Shown here: piece by piece, positions 37,368-47,348 of the stretch
Position numbering within the stretch: position 1 is the stretch's first letter
Layout of the letters: every line of letters starts with the position of its first letter
Assembly (NCBI RefSeq): GCF_008121495.1
Contig: NZ_CP043051.1
Location: forward strand, 620,001-684,000
Source of the DNA: Mediterraneibacter gnavus ATCC 29149
GTDB lineage: Bacteria; Bacillota; Clostridia; Lachnospirales; Lachnospiraceae
DNA: 64,000 nucleotides
Reading direction: 5' to 3'
Made by a program: the position numbers and the translations under genes
Notes under the pieces: generated by a model
The model's database searches: none
What the model was told of the DNA's origin: nothing
The model's input: the letters and a program-made list of their open reading frames with translations, nothing else

Positions 37368-38322
37368 TTGTCCGTTCCTCCTCTCCGACTGCATCGTTTT
37401 GTGTCAGTTCCAAAAATACTTCTTCCAGGCTTATCCTTGAAGTCTGCAACTCCAACAGAGGACATTCATTTTTTGCAAACGCAAAGAAAAGCGCTTCCCG
37501 GATATCACATCCGCCTTCCGTCTGTATTCTGGCACTGCATGTTTTGTCCGCCCGTTCCTGGGTATGGATATTACTGATATGCTCTACATTTAACAATATC
37601 GCCCGAACCTCGGCTGCACTGGCTTTTGCCAGAATCTCCACAGTTTCGGTTCCGCTCATCTTTTCCTCCAGTCTGTCCGGTGTATCACTTGCCACCAGTT
37701 TTCCCTTGGATATGATCAGAATGTAATCGCACACTTCCCGTATCTCAGCCAGAATATGCGAGCTTAAAATAACGGTATGTTTTTTTGCAAGTTCCCGGAT
37801 CAGCTCACGGATCTCAATGATCTGCTTCGGATCCAGACCGACTGTCGGTTCATCCAGAATGATGATCTCCGGAAATCCGAGGATTGCCTGTGCAAGCCCC
37901 ACTCTCTGCCGGTATCCTTTGGACAGATTGCGGATCAGACGCAGCTTTACATCCTCAAGTTTTGCCATTTGAATCACCTCATCGATGGCAGACTCTCTCT
38001 GCTGTTTCGGAATCCCTTTTAGTTCTGCAGCAAATTCCAGATATTCCATCACCTGCATATCCACATAAAGCGGCGGTATTTCCGGCAGATATCCGATGTG
38101 CTTTTTTGCCTCATTTGGCTCCTTTAAAATATCATGTCCGTCAATCAGTACTTCTCCCTCTGTGGCTCCAAGATACCCCGTCATAATATTCATCGTGGTA
38201 GACTTTCCTGCCCCGTTTGGACCTAAAAAACCATAGACCTGCCCTTTTTCAATCTTGAAATTCAGGTGGTCTATGGCCATATGATTTCCGTATTTTTTCA
38301 CAAGGTTCTTTACTTCTATCAA
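37351..38322 (-). CDS. ABC transporter ATPase (GldA-like)
   Basis: A 323-residue ATPase. Walker A GPNGAGKSTT, signature LSKGYRQRVGLAQAI, Walker B EIIILDEPTVGLDP and the H-loop VILSSHIL are all present; a C-terminal extension of about 100 residues (DUF4162-like) follows. The start codon is TTG with GGAGG eight bases upstream. It energises the GldF-like permease and opens the operon ATPase-permease-GldG-DUF4340. Confidence 0.92.
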   Translation of the reverse strand: MIEVKNLVKKYGNHMAIDHLNFKIEKGQVYGFLGPNGAGKSTTMNIMTGYLGATEGEVLIDGHDILKEPNEAKKHIGYLPEIPPLYVDMQVMEYLEFAAELKGIPKQQRESAIDEVIQMAKLEDVKLRLIRNLSKGYRQRVGLAQAILGFPEIIILDEPTVGLDPKQIIEIRELIRELAKKHTVILSSHILAEIREVCDYILIISKGKLVASDTPDRLEEKMSGTETVEILAKASAAEVRAILLNVEHISNIHTQERADKTCSARIQTEGGCDIREALFFAFAKNECPLLELQTSRISLEEVFLELTQNDAVGEEERTNAGNL

Positions 38323-38434
38323 AATCTCGTCCTCCTACTCCCTGCTTTTTACAGGATTTCCCTGTTTTATAAGATAAGACGATACCAGAACTTTGTGAAG
38401 TTTTTGTGTTATAACTGTGATATAGTTTTGTACT

Positions 38435-39439
38435 TTATTTATGCCTGTTTTCTTTCCTATTTTTCTGCAAAAATCTGACACCGCCCAGCATGACTGCTGC
38501 CAGGATCAGACAGATGCCCCATTTCTCAGGTCTGATCTGTGACTGTTTCTCCTCCGGGATTTCTTCCACTTTCACGGCGGTTCCGTCTACCTGACTTTTG
38601 GGCATATTTCTTTCATACCCTGTAATCTGCGCCCGCACAATTTCGGCGATCAGATCCTGTCCTGCCTGATCCGGATGCAGTCCGTCCTTCTGGACATGCT
38701 TTGTCACCTGTGAATTCGCCAGATCTGCAATCTGATATCCGTACTCGCTGCTTCGCTTTTCCAGAATCCGGTTCATATTCCCGATGATATCCTCCACGAC
38801 CTGATTCATCGTTCCCGGAAGCTCCATTTGTTTCACCGGATTGTAAATGTTGGTCACTACGATCTGTGCCTCTTCTTTTTTACAGGAAGAAATGGTATCC
38901 ATAGCCTCTATCCACTGTGTCTCAAATTCCTGATAATCCCAGTTTCCCAGAGCATCAATGATGCGAAAGATTAAAAGCGGATTACTTTTCACATGCTCTG
39001 TCACTTCTTTGAGCGCCTCATCCGCACTTTTAAATTTTGTATCCGTATTCAAAATTTCCTGTGCGGTCTTCTTAAATTCATTCAGAAGATCATTGGATCC
39101 CATTGTGATCAAAATCACATCTGCCCCGGAAAGACTATCCTGCACTTCCTGCCCTTTCAACACCTTTTCGTTGAATTCTCGAGTGGCAAGTCCGTTTTTC
39201 GCATAATTCTGATACAAATATGATTTTCCTGCTCCCTGTGCGATTTCTTCTGCCACAGTCTGTCCATAACAGTAAAGCTCGGGTTTGTTTGCTCCGCAAT
39301 ATCCTTTTGCGATACTGTCACCCAACACTACAATCTGGATCGGCTCCGATGTGGCCTCTTTTGCATAGCTGCATGTCCCAAACACACTCAGAAAACAGAC
39401 CGCTGCCAGAGCCACTGCCCTGACTGCTGTTTTTCTCAT
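38435..39439 (-). CDS. Membrane-anchored SGNH/GDSL hydrolase
   Basis: A 334-residue exported protein: signal peptide (AVRAVALAAVCFLSVFGTCSYA), an SGNH esterase domain with the nucleophile in IVVLGDSIAKGY, block III-like ITMGSNDLLNEF and the Asp-His pair in KDGLHPDQAG, and a C-terminal membrane helix (WGICLILAAVMLGGVRFL) followed by a basic tail. Such enzymes deacylate cell-envelope glycans or lipids. The ATG at 39439 has AGGAAG eight bases upstream. It follows sbcC by 19 bases, apparently in the same operon, although function is unrelated. Confidence 0.86.
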   Translation of the reverse strand: MRKTAVRAVALAAVCFLSVFGTCSYAKEATSEPIQIVVLGDSIAKGYCGANKPELYCYGQTVAEEIAQGAGKSYLYQNYAKNGLATREFNEKVLKGQEVQDSLSGADVILITMGSNDLLNEFKKTAQEILNTDTKFKSADEALKEVTEHVKSNPLLIFRIIDALGNWDYQEFETQWIEAMDTISSCKKEEAQIVVTNIYNPVKQMELPGTMNQVVEDIIGNMNRILEKRSSEYGYQIADLANSQVTKHVQKDGLHPDQAGQDLIAEIVRAQITGYERNMPKSQVDGTAVKVEEIPEEKQSQIRPEKWGICLILAAVMLGGVRFLQKNRKENRHK

Positions 39440-39458
39440 GTCGATCACTTCCTGTCTT

Positions 39459-42119
39459 TTATTCCATGAAATTCCACTTTACATGACTTCCATGCTCTGT
39501 TTTTTTTACTTCCAGCTGCCATTCGATCTGCTCTTTTAATTCATTGACATGTGAAATAATTCCCACAAGTCCTTTTTCTCCCGCCAGTTCTTTCAAAATC
39601 TGGATCGCCCGTTCTCTTGCCATGTCATCCAGAGATCCAAATCCCTCATCTACAAACATCGTCTCCAGACTCACTGCGCCCGCTGTATTTTGTACAATGT
39701 CCGCCAGCCCCAGTGCCATGGAAAGAGATGCCATAAACGATTCTCCCCCGGAAAGAGTTTTTACATCCCGCACCGAGTCATTGACCAGGTCATAAACATC
39801 CAGATCAAGTCCTGCCTGCGCCTGACTGCTCAGGCTTCCGATATCCCGGCACTGCAGGATAAATTCCTGTCCGGTCATTCTTGCCAGGCGCACATTCGCC
39901 GCATGAATGATCTGCCGGAAATACTGGCGCTGCACATAAGTCTCGAAGTCCAGCTTCACGCTTCCGCTTAGATTTCCATTGGCCGTACGGCTTAGATTCC
40001 CCATCATTTCGTATTGGCTGCGCAGCTTTTCGGCATCTGAAAAATCACAAATCAACGCTTTCCTTGCTCTCCGGTTGATCTCATTTCTTGTATGCAGCAT
40101 CATACTTTCCTCTCTGCCAAGGCGCAGTTTTTCACGAATGATCGTCAGTTCTTGTTCCAGCTTCTCGATCGGTGCGATCTGTTTCCCCTCTGTCTGCTGT
40201 TTTAATGTCTCATACCGGGACGATACTTCTAAAAGAGCGGTTTCATACTTCTTTAAATTGGCTTCTCTCGCCTCCCGGCTTTTGATCCACTGCTTTGCCT
40301 GCTCGTACTCCTCTTGACTTTGAAAGTTCTGTTTTTGAAACTCTTTCCGAAAATATTCTTCCTCGTCTTTGACTTTCTTATTCCAGAGGATCAGCTGGGA
40401 TTTTTTGCTTTCTGCCTGTCCCAGAATCCGGCTTTTCTCCTGCGTCAGCTTCTGATAATGATCCTGTGCATTTTTGAACGAAGACTGGAGTTTTTTTAAA
40501 TCTTCTGTAAGCTTACGAAGAGCATTTTCTGCTTCTTTTTCATCAAAATCCGTTTCTGTTTTTCCTTCTTTTTCCAGAAATCCGACAATCATGGACTGTT
40601 CTGACTCCAGTCTTCCCTTCACTGCCTGAAACCGTTCCAAAACTTCTGTACGCTCTTTTTCTGCCTGATCCCGCATTGCTTTTGCACGCTCCACCTGCTC
40701 TTTTTTTGGTGCGCCTCCGGATAATACCGCTTTTTTCGGATGACTGCAGGAACCGCACACCGGACAGGGTTCTCCCTCCTGCAGCTCTCTTGCAAGAATG
40801 CCCGCCTGTTCTTCAAAGTATTTCTGATATAACCGCTCATATCTCTGTGAGGTTTCCTGACATTTTTTCATACAGTCCTGCATATCCTGTTCTGACTTTT
40901 GATACTGTTCCTTCAGACTGTGAACCTGTTTCAATTTCGGAAGTATTTCCTGGATCCTGAGGATCTGTTCCTGGATCTTCGGCTCTTCTTTTTTGGAAAG
41001 TGCCTCTCTTTCCTGATACAATGCACCTGCGCTTTCCAAATCTTTTGCCTGCTGTTTCAGCTTTTCTTCAAGCTCTTGGGACTCTTTCTTCAGATTGGCG
41101 CATTCTGCCTTTGTTTTCTGCAATTGTTCTTCTGCTGCAGCCGCCTTCTCTGCGCGGATTGCTGCATGGATCTGTTTTCGCATTTCTTCCGCTTTGCTCT
41201 CCTGCCCCTTCAAGATCTCCAACTGTTCCCCGGTCTTTTTCAGCAGTTCAAACAGATGATTGGTATCCTGTCTGTTTTTCAATTCCATCTGTATCGCATC
41301 CGCACGTTTTTCTTCCTGTGCATTTTTCTTCTCCTGACTCTTCTCCTTTGCTTCCCCGGACTGACAGATTATTTCCACACAGTCCAGCACTTCTTTTTGA
41401 GGCGGCAGTTGAAGGCTCAGCAGCTGTTCCCAGACATCTCTTCTTTCATCATTCTGTGCAATCTGCACCCGTTCCATTTCCCGCCTGCAGTCCATGCTGT
41501 TTTTTTCCAACTGAATGTACAGCTCTTTTGCCTGCTCTTTCAGTGTGTCCTGAATCTTCCAGAAAATCCGTGTATGAAAAATTTTTGAAAAAATCTGCTT
41601 TCGTTCTTTTGATTCCGCATGCAAAAGCTTCAAAAAATCGCCCTGTGCGATCATAGCGATCTGGGTAAACTGATTGACATCCAGCCCGATGATCTCCTCT
41701 ATCTTCAGATCGATCTCCTTTTTCTTTCCCTGAAATTCACTTCCATCCGGAAGAATCAGGCTGATCTTTGCAGTCTCTTTGACAAACTTTATTGTCCCGT
41801 CCGCATTCTTTCGTTTGGAAGGACGCAAATATTCCGGATTTCTTCGGACGGTATATTCCTGATCCCGGTACAGAAACTGAAACTCCACATATGTGTCTGT
41901 CTCGGAATCTGCATACTGGCTGCGCATCATGTTTCCGTCCCGCTTTCCTCCGCTGGTTCTTCCATAAAGTGCATAGGTTACGGCATCAAAGATGGTTGTC
42001 TTTCCGGCGCCGGTATCGCCCGTGATCAGAAAACATCCGTTTTGTATTCCTGTAAAATCGATTCTCTCCACTCCCCTGTAGGACCCAAAGGCAGACATTG
42101 TCAATTTGATCGGCTTCAT
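39459..42119 (-). CDS. sbcC: Exonuclease subunit SbcC
   Basis: An 886-residue SMC-like ATPase. Walker A is ITGDTGAGKTTIFDAV near the N-terminus, two long coiled coils flank a zinc hook CPVCGS near residue 460, and the C-terminal signature and Walker B appear in TLSGGESFMASLSMALGLAD and MFVDEGFGSLDD. With SbcD it cleaves hairpin and protein-blocked DNA ends. The ATG directly follows the sbcD stop, with its ribosome site inside sbcD. Confidence 0.95.
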   Translation of the reverse strand: MKPIKLTMSAFGSYRGVERIDFTGIQNGCFLITGDTGAGKTTIFDAVTYALYGRTSGGKRDGNMMRSQYADSETDTYVEFQFLYRDQEYTVRRNPEYLRPSKRKNADGTIKFVKETAKISLILPDGSEFQGKKKEIDLKIEEIIGLDVNQFTQIAMIAQGDFLKLLHAESKERKQIFSKIFHTRIFWKIQDTLKEQAKELYIQLEKNSMDCRREMERVQIAQNDERRDVWEQLLSLQLPPQKEVLDCVEIICQSGEAKEKSQEKKNAQEEKRADAIQMELKNRQDTNHLFELLKKTGEQLEILKGQESKAEEMRKQIHAAIRAEKAAAAEEQLQKTKAECANLKKESQELEEKLKQQAKDLESAGALYQEREALSKKEEPKIQEQILRIQEILPKLKQVHSLKEQYQKSEQDMQDCMKKCQETSQRYERLYQKYFEEQAGILARELQEGEPCPVCGSCSHPKKAVLSGGAPKKEQVERAKAMRDQAEKERTEVLERFQAVKGRLESEQSMIVGFLEKEGKTETDFDEKEAENALRKLTEDLKKLQSSFKNAQDHYQKLTQEKSRILGQAESKKSQLILWNKKVKDEEEYFRKEFQKQNFQSQEEYEQAKQWIKSREAREANLKKYETALLEVSSRYETLKQQTEGKQIAPIEKLEQELTIIREKLRLGREESMMLHTRNEINRRARKALICDFSDAEKLRSQYEMMGNLSRTANGNLSGSVKLDFETYVQRQYFRQIIHAANVRLARMTGQEFILQCRDIGSLSSQAQAGLDLDVYDLVNDSVRDVKTLSGGESFMASLSMALGLADIVQNTAGAVSLETMFVDEGFGSLDDMARERAIQILKELAGEKGLVGIISHVNELKEQIEWQLEVKKTEHGSHVKWNFME

Positions 42120-43274
42120 CTATTCTTCCTCCATCTCTTCTGCGATCTTGTTCATCACCTGCTGCTCTTCTGCATTCAGCGCTCTTCCCTGCATCTCCTG
42201 AAAAAAGTCCCCGAAAATTTCAAGCGGAGATGCCATGCGCACAACTTCCGCATCTTTCATCAGCTTTTGCCTGGTGCGGGAATTATCCATACGTACCTCC
42301 AGAATGTGGGAAAATACCTTCTCCAGCTGTTCCTTCGGTCGATATGGATCTGTCTCATCCGTCAGTGTGATACTGACATAGTCCTCTTTCGCTTCCTCAG
42401 GAACAGTTTTCAACAATTCCTTTAGTGTTCCCCTGAACTTTTTCACATCCCTAAGCGGATGCAGTGGATAAGTCTCCACTTCCACAGGTGTGCCCTTCTC
42501 TTTCAGCGTCACCAGATGCAGAGATTTTGTCTGATTGCACTCACTGACAGAATATTTCAGCAGTGTCCCCGGATAACGCACAGACTCTCTTCCTACCTTC
42601 TGAGCGCTGTGCAGATGTCCCAGCGCCGCATAGTCAAATCGAAGAAGCGGCGTAACATCCACATTATCAATCCCTCCCACGGAGAAAATCTCTGAATCAC
42701 AAGTCTCTGTGTTTTGACCTGCCCCGGTATAAAACTGATGCGTCACAATGACGTTTCTTTTGGTGGTATCAACCAGTTCTCTCTCCAGCAGCATCTGTAC
42801 TGCCTTACTGTAGCTCTCCGGCATTTCTCCGTCAAACACGGTTCTTACATATCCCGGTTTCAGAAACGGGAGAAGATAAAAATCCACCTCTCCGTATTCA
42901 TCCTGAAGTGTCACTTTTTTGAGAAATTCTTCCTGATTCTGCGGCAGTTTTCCTGCAATGTAAATCCCCTTTTGCCCAAGAATTCCACTGGCATAGTCAA
43001 TCCTTTGCGCGGAATCATGGTTTCCGCTGATGATCAGGATCGGAATTTCCGGTTTCAGTGCAGAAAGTGCAGTCAAAAACCAGTCAAAAATCCCCACCGC
43101 CTCAGCAGATGGTACAGACTTATCATACACATCCCCTGCGATCACGATTGCATCCGGTCTCAGCATTCTGGCATACTCCACCACTTCCCCCAGAATATGC
43201 TCCTGATCTTCTTTTAAATTGTACTGATGAAGCTGTCTGCCGATGTGCAGATCTGACAAATGGATAAACCTCAT
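42120..43274 (-). CDS. sbcD: Exonuclease subunit SbcD
   Basis: A 384-residue Mn-dependent nuclease. Metallophosphoesterase motifs are visible: MRFIHLSDLHIGRQLH, VIAGDVYDKSVPS, LIISGNHDSAQR, VIVTHQF and ALGHLHSAQ. It is the Mre11 homologue partnering SbcC. It starts 18 bases after the upstream ATPase gene. Confidence 0.95.
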   Translation of the reverse strand: MRFIHLSDLHIGRQLHQYNLKEDQEHILGEVVEYARMLRPDAIVIAGDVYDKSVPSAEAVGIFDWFLTALSALKPEIPILIISGNHDSAQRIDYASGILGQKGIYIAGKLPQNQEEFLKKVTLQDEYGEVDFYLLPFLKPGYVRTVFDGEMPESYSKAVQMLLERELVDTTKRNVIVTHQFYTGAGQNTETCDSEIFSVGGIDNVDVTPLLRFDYAALGHLHSAQKVGRESVRYPGTLLKYSVSECNQTKSLHLVTLKEKGTPVEVETYPLHPLRDVKKFRGTLKELLKTVPEEAKEDYVSITLTDETDPYRPKEQLEKVFSHILEVRMDNSRTRQKLMKDAEVVRMASPLEIFGDFFQEMQGRALNAEEQQVMNKIAEEMEEE

Positions 43275-43292
43275 CTTCTATTCCCCCTGTAT

Positions 43293-44996
43293 CTATAATT
43301 TTAATCCCCGATACCGGTCAAAACATGCGAAGATCTCCTGCGTTCTCGGACGGGCCAGGCTGGCAACAGAAGAGGTGCTTTCACAAAGTGCGGCAAGCGA
43401 CTCCTTCTCAATCTTCTCTTCCAGCATTGCCACGACTTCCTGCAAGGTACGTGTTCCATCCAGTAAATGGCGCTGCGCATATTTTACACAATATCCGAGA
43501 GCAGTTACCTGTTCGCTGTCTGTGATCTGCTCCACATAACGCAGATCGATCGTCTCCCGATTGATGGAAATCGCTTCTTTCCCCAAGGTCTTCATTTTGA
43601 TGCGGTCATTTCCTTTCCACTCCCGTCCCTGCTGTGGTTTTCTTGCAAAAGCAGGCTTTTTCGCTTTCTCTTTCGGTCCGCTCAACTGAGGAAACTGTTC
43701 TGCTTCTTTTTTCGCCGTCTGCGTGATATCCTTCGGCATGTACCGATCCATCTGCACGATGCAGTCCGCGATATGAAAATAAGCTCCGGAGCTTCCCGCC
43801 ACGATCACAGTGGAAATCCCCTCTTCTTCATATAACTCCCGGATGCGTTCGATAAACGGCGTGATCGGCTCCATATCCCGGTGGATTACCCTCTGCATCA
43901 GTTCATCCCGGATCATGAAGTTTGTCGCGCTGGTATCCTCATCGATCAGCATGACACCTGCTTTCGCTTCCATTGCTTCCACAACGTTTGCAGCCTGAGA
44001 CGTACTTCCGCTGGCATCCTCTGTATAAAAATGAGTGGTATCTTTTCCATTTGGCAGATCATTGATAAACATGGAAATGTCCGTTTTTTTGATACTTCTT
44101 CCGTCTTCTGCGCGAAGCTTGACTGCTGTGGAATCAGTGATCACATATTCTCTTCCATCACCTGCAATATGATTGTACACGCCAAACTCCAACGCCTTCA
44201 AAAGAGTGGACTTCCCATGGTATCCGCCTCCCACGATCAGCGTGATCCCTTTTCGGATTCCCATTCCTCTTATCACACCTCTGTGCGGCAGCGTAATTTC
44301 CACTTCCATCTCCTCTGGAGACCGGAAACAAACTGCGCTTTTCATCGGACGGGCGGAAACGCCTGACTCTCGCGGCAGAATAGATCCGTTTGCAACAAAA
44401 GCACACAATCCCAGCTTTGGCAGTATGTCTCGAAGTGCCTGCTGGTCCTCTGCCAGATCACTGATCTTCTGCAGTCTCTTCGCATCACAGTTTTTATAGT
44501 AGAGTGCCTTTTCGACACACTCCGGAAGAAACTCAAAAAAGATCCGGATCCATTCTCTTGCATTGATCGTCCTTCCGTTTGCCGGAAATCCCACTTCCAG
44601 ACGAATGTGGATATCTCCTGTTTTTTCATCGATCTGCGCCGCACTTCTCTCCAGCACTTCCTGACCGCACCGGCTGATAGAGATCATCCCGCTCTTCCCG
44701 GATCCCTTTGCCTTGAATCCAAATTTCTCACAACACTGTCCGAACTGCCGGATCAGCGCATCCTCCAATGCTGTTTTCTGCCATTTTGTCTGATATAACT
44801 GCTCCGGAAATCCTGCAATCTTTCCTTTCACCTGAATACTGACCCTGGATGGAGATGCAAACGGATCTCCCTGTACATGGTCAATAGATAGCAGATAGCC
44901 CGGAAACTGATACATTCCCTTTGTGTCTTTATAGGCAGGATAACTCCTGTGATCGATCCTTGTCACAAGCTGTCTCAATTCTGCTGCTGTCTTCAT
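43293..44996 (-). CDS. ABC-class P-loop ATPase of COG3044 type
   Basis: A 567-residue cytosolic protein of the family described as predicted ATPase of the ABC class. It has an N-terminal domain of about 240 residues, a Walker A-like loop VGGGYHGKSTLLKALEFGVYN, VMLIDEDTSATNFMIRD (Walker B region) and VIVAGSSGAYFHIAD. The C-terminal third includes an unstructured basic stretch and a helical region. Its biological role is not known to me. Here it heads an apparent operon with sbcD and sbcC, which hints at a link to DNA repair (inference). Confidence 0.82.
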   Translation of the reverse strand: MKTAAELRQLVTRIDHRSYPAYKDTKGMYQFPGYLLSIDHVQGDPFASPSRVSIQVKGKIAGFPEQLYQTKWQKTALEDALIRQFGQCCEKFGFKAKGSGKSGMISISRCGQEVLERSAAQIDEKTGDIHIRLEVGFPANGRTINAREWIRIFFEFLPECVEKALYYKNCDAKRLQKISDLAEDQQALRDILPKLGLCAFVANGSILPRESGVSARPMKSAVCFRSPEEMEVEITLPHRGVIRGMGIRKGITLIVGGGYHGKSTLLKALEFGVYNHIAGDGREYVITDSTAVKLRAEDGRSIKKTDISMFINDLPNGKDTTHFYTEDASGSTSQAANVVEAMEAKAGVMLIDEDTSATNFMIRDELMQRVIHRDMEPITPFIERIRELYEEEGISTVIVAGSSGAYFHIADCIVQMDRYMPKDITQTAKKEAEQFPQLSGPKEKAKKPAFARKPQQGREWKGNDRIKMKTLGKEAISINRETIDLRYVEQITDSEQVTALGYCVKYAQRHLLDGTRTLQEVVAMLEEKIEKESLAALCESTSSVASLARPRTQEIFACFDRYRGLKL

Positions 44997-45021
44997 ACTT
45001 TTTATTCCCTCCCATTACAAA

Positions 45022-45058
45022 AATCCGGACACGATTCTCGTTCAAATCGCATCCGGTT
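45022..45058 (-). terminator. Terminator of glnN
   Basis: On the minus strand CCGGATGCGATT and AATCGTGTCCGG pair with a central mismatch around an eight-base loop and run into ATTTTTG. Confidence 0.75.
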
Positions 45059-45080
45059 TTTTCTTCATTTCTTTGATTGA

Positions 45081-47195
45081 TTAAACTTCGAAGATCAGAT
45101 CTCCGTAAGAAGGCATCGGCCATGCCTCTTTGTCCACGATCATTTCCAGTTTGTCGATCGGTCTTCTCAGATTCTCCATTGCCGGGCACACTTCATCGTG
45201 GTAGAAATTTGCCTGTACCGGTCCTTCTTCTTTGGCAGCTGCCTGTGCTGTCACCTCTTCCAGACGTGCCAGAGCTGCTCTTGCCTCTTTCAAGAGTACT
45301 GTGATCTCCTCAAGTGTCTCTGCCTGTACACTTGCATCCACACCTGCTTCCTTTACCGCAAGTACTGTATCTGCGAGCGTTTTTGTATATTTGATCACTG
45401 CAGGGATAAACTGTTTTCTTGCCATATCGATCATCGTACGGGCTTCGATGTTAATCGCTTTTGCATAACTCTCGTACTGGATTTCTGCACGGGATTCCAG
45501 CTCTGCTTTTGTAAATACTCCAAATCTCTCAAACAATGTCACTGCTTTCTCTGTCACCATTGCCGGAATTGCTTCCACCATAGATTTGATGTTCGGAAGT
45601 CCGCGTCTTTCTGCTTCCTTCACCCAGGCTTCAGAGTAACCGTCTCCATTGAAAATGATTCTCTGATTCTCCATTGCATATTCTTTGATCAGATCATGAA
45701 CTGCAAGCTGGAAATCATCTGCTTTCTCCAGAACTTCGCAAGCCTCTGCAAATGCCTCTGCCACGATCGTATTCAGAACAATGTTGGCAGATGCGATGGA
45801 ATCTCTGGAACCTACCATACGGAATTCAAATTTATTTCCTGTAAACGCAAACGGTGATGTTCTGTTTCTGTCTGTCGCATCCTTTGTCAGTTCTGGAAGT
45901 GTTCTTACACCAGTCTCCAGCTTTCCGCCTTCCAGACTGTGTGTTGCTTCCCCTGTACTGATCAGCTGATCGATCACATCTTCCAACTGTTCTCCAAGGA
46001 ATACGGAAATAATTGCAGGAGGTGCTTCGTTTGCTCCCAGTCTGTGATCATTTCCAGGATCTGCTGCCGATTCTCTCAGAAGATCCGCATGCTTGTTAAC
46101 CGCCTTCAGAATGCAAGTCAAAACAAGCAAGAACTGAATATTCTCATGTGGTGTTGTTCCCGGATCCAGCATATTGATTCCATCATCTGTAATGATCGAC
46201 CAGTTGTCGTGCTTTCCGGAACCGTTGACGCCTGCAAATGGTTTTTCATGAAGGAGACATTTCATTCCGTGCTCGCATGCGATCCGCTTTAATGTCTGCA
46301 TTACAATCTGGTTGTGATCTACCGCAATATTCGCTTCTGCATAAATCGGTGCCAGTTCATGCTGAGCCGGTGCCACCTCATTGTGCTGTGTCTTGGAAGA
46401 AACCCCTACTTTCCAGAGTTCAATGTTCACATCACGCATAAAAGCAGCGATTCTCTGGCGGATTGTTCCGAAATAGTGGTCGTCCAGCTCCTGTCCTTTC
46501 GGAGGCATCGCACCAAACAACGTACGTCCTGTATATATTAAGTCTTTTCTCTGAAGGAATTTTTCTGCATCTACAAGGAAATACTCCTGCTCTGCCCCAA
46601 CGGATGGAGTCACTTTCTTTGAAGTTGTATTTCCAAACAAACGCAGAAGTCTGAGCGCCTGTACATTCAATGCCTGCATGGAACGAAGCAGTGGAGTCTT
46701 CTGATCCAGTGCTTCTCCTGTATAAGAACAGAAAGCGGTCGGAATACAAAGTGTAGCTCCTGCTGCGTCCTGTCTTACAAACGCCGGAGAAGTACAATCC
46801 CATGCTGTATATCCTCTCGCCTCAAAGGTAGCCCGAAGTCCGCCTGACGGGAAAGAAGATGCATCTGGTTCTCCTTTGATCAGCTCTTTTCCTGAGAAAC
46901 TCATCAGCACTTTTCCGCTTGGAAGTGGAGCTGAAATAAAAGAGTCATGCTTTTCCGCTGTCACACCTGTCAACGGCAAAAACCAGTGTGTATAATGTGT
47001 CGCCCCTTTTTCGATTGCCCATTCTTTCATCTCATGTGCAATGACGTCTGCTGTCTCTATATCCAGTTCTGTTCCTTCTTCGATCGTCTGTTTCAGCTTC
47101 TTGTACACCTTTTTCGGGAGACGCTCCTGCATCACTGTGTCATTGAAAACATTTTCCCCAAAAATATCCGCTACATTGAATAATTCTGTGCTCAT
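45081..47195 (-). CDS. glnN: Glutamine synthetase type III
   Basis: A 704-residue GSIII, the long form of glutamine synthetase making glutamine from glutamate, ammonia and ATP. GS core motifs are visible: [51 protein letters not shown] and [33 protein letters not shown], with the extra C-terminal region to DLIFEV. I set the start at [12 protein letters not shown], preceded by AAGGTAG. Its promoter and an intrinsic terminator lie upstream in a 90-base leader, so regulation by attenuation is likely. It is monocistronic. Confidence 0.95.
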   Translation of the reverse strand: MSTELFNVADIFGENVFNDTVMQERLPKKVYKKLKQTIEEGTELDIETADVIAHEMKEWAIEKGATHYTHWFLPLTGVTAEKHDSFISAPLPSGKVLMSFSGKELIKGEPDASSFPSGGLRATFEARGYTAWDCTSPAFVRQDAAGATLCIPTAFCSYTGEALDQKTPLLRSMQALNVQALRLLRLFGNTTSKKVTPSVGAEQEYFLVDAEKFLQRKDLIYTGRTLFGAMPPKGQELDDHYFGTIRQRIAAFMRDVNIELWKVGVSSKTQHNEVAPAQHELAPIYAEANIAVDHNQIVMQTLKRIACEHGMKCLLHEKPFAGVNGSGKHDNWSIITDDGINMLDPGTTPHENIQFLLVLTCILKAVNKHADLLRESAADPGNDHRLGANEAPPAIISVFLGEQLEDVIDQLISTGEATHSLEGGKLETGVRTLPELTKDATDRNRTSPFAFTGNKFEFRMVGSRDSIASANIVLNTIVAEAFAEACEVLEKADDFQLAVHDLIKEYAMENQRIIFNGDGYSEAWVKEAERRGLPNIKSMVEAIPAMVTEKAVTLFERFGVFTKAELESRAEIQYESYAKAINIEARTMIDMARKQFIPAVIKYTKTLADTVLAVKEAGVDASVQAETLEEITVLLKEARAALARLEEVTAQAAAKEEGPVQANFYHDEVCPAMENLRRPIDKLEMIVDKEAWPMPSYGDLIFEV

Positions 47196-47234
47196 AAAAC
47201 TACCTTCCTTCATTTCACTTTTGTAAACGCATTT

Positions 47235-47272
47235 TCTAAAAAAGGCATTCCAAGCAAGCTTGGAACGCCTTT
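47235..47272 (-). terminator. Intrinsic terminator in the glnN leader, downstream of fba
   Basis: On the minus strand AAAGGCGTTCCAAG and CTTGGAATGCCTTT form a 14-base stem with one mismatch and loop CTTG, running into six T. It ends fba transcripts. Because a promoter-like sequence lies between fba and this hairpin, it also stands in the way of glnN transcripts. Confidence 0.85.
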
Positions 47273-47291
47273 GTTCTCATCTACGAGGCTT

Positions 47292-47320
47292 AGTATACCT
47301 CAATCACCGCAAAAAGGCAA
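47292..47320 (-). promoter_or_regulatory. Promoter of glnN, upstream of the leader terminator
   Basis: TTGCCT (47320-47315) and TATACT (47297-47292) are separated by 17 bases on the minus strand. A start near 47285 would give a 90-base leader containing the terminator. No promoter-like pair is seen between the terminator and the glnN ATG. Confidence 0.6.
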
Positions 47321-47348
47321 GTTAAAATTTCTAACAAATACTTATTAC

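Noticed and set aside
47241-47300. ANTAR-type double hairpin in the glnN leader
   Set aside because: The terminator loop is CTTG rather than a hexaloop with A1 and G4, and the possible first stem (CTC/GAG) is only three pairs.
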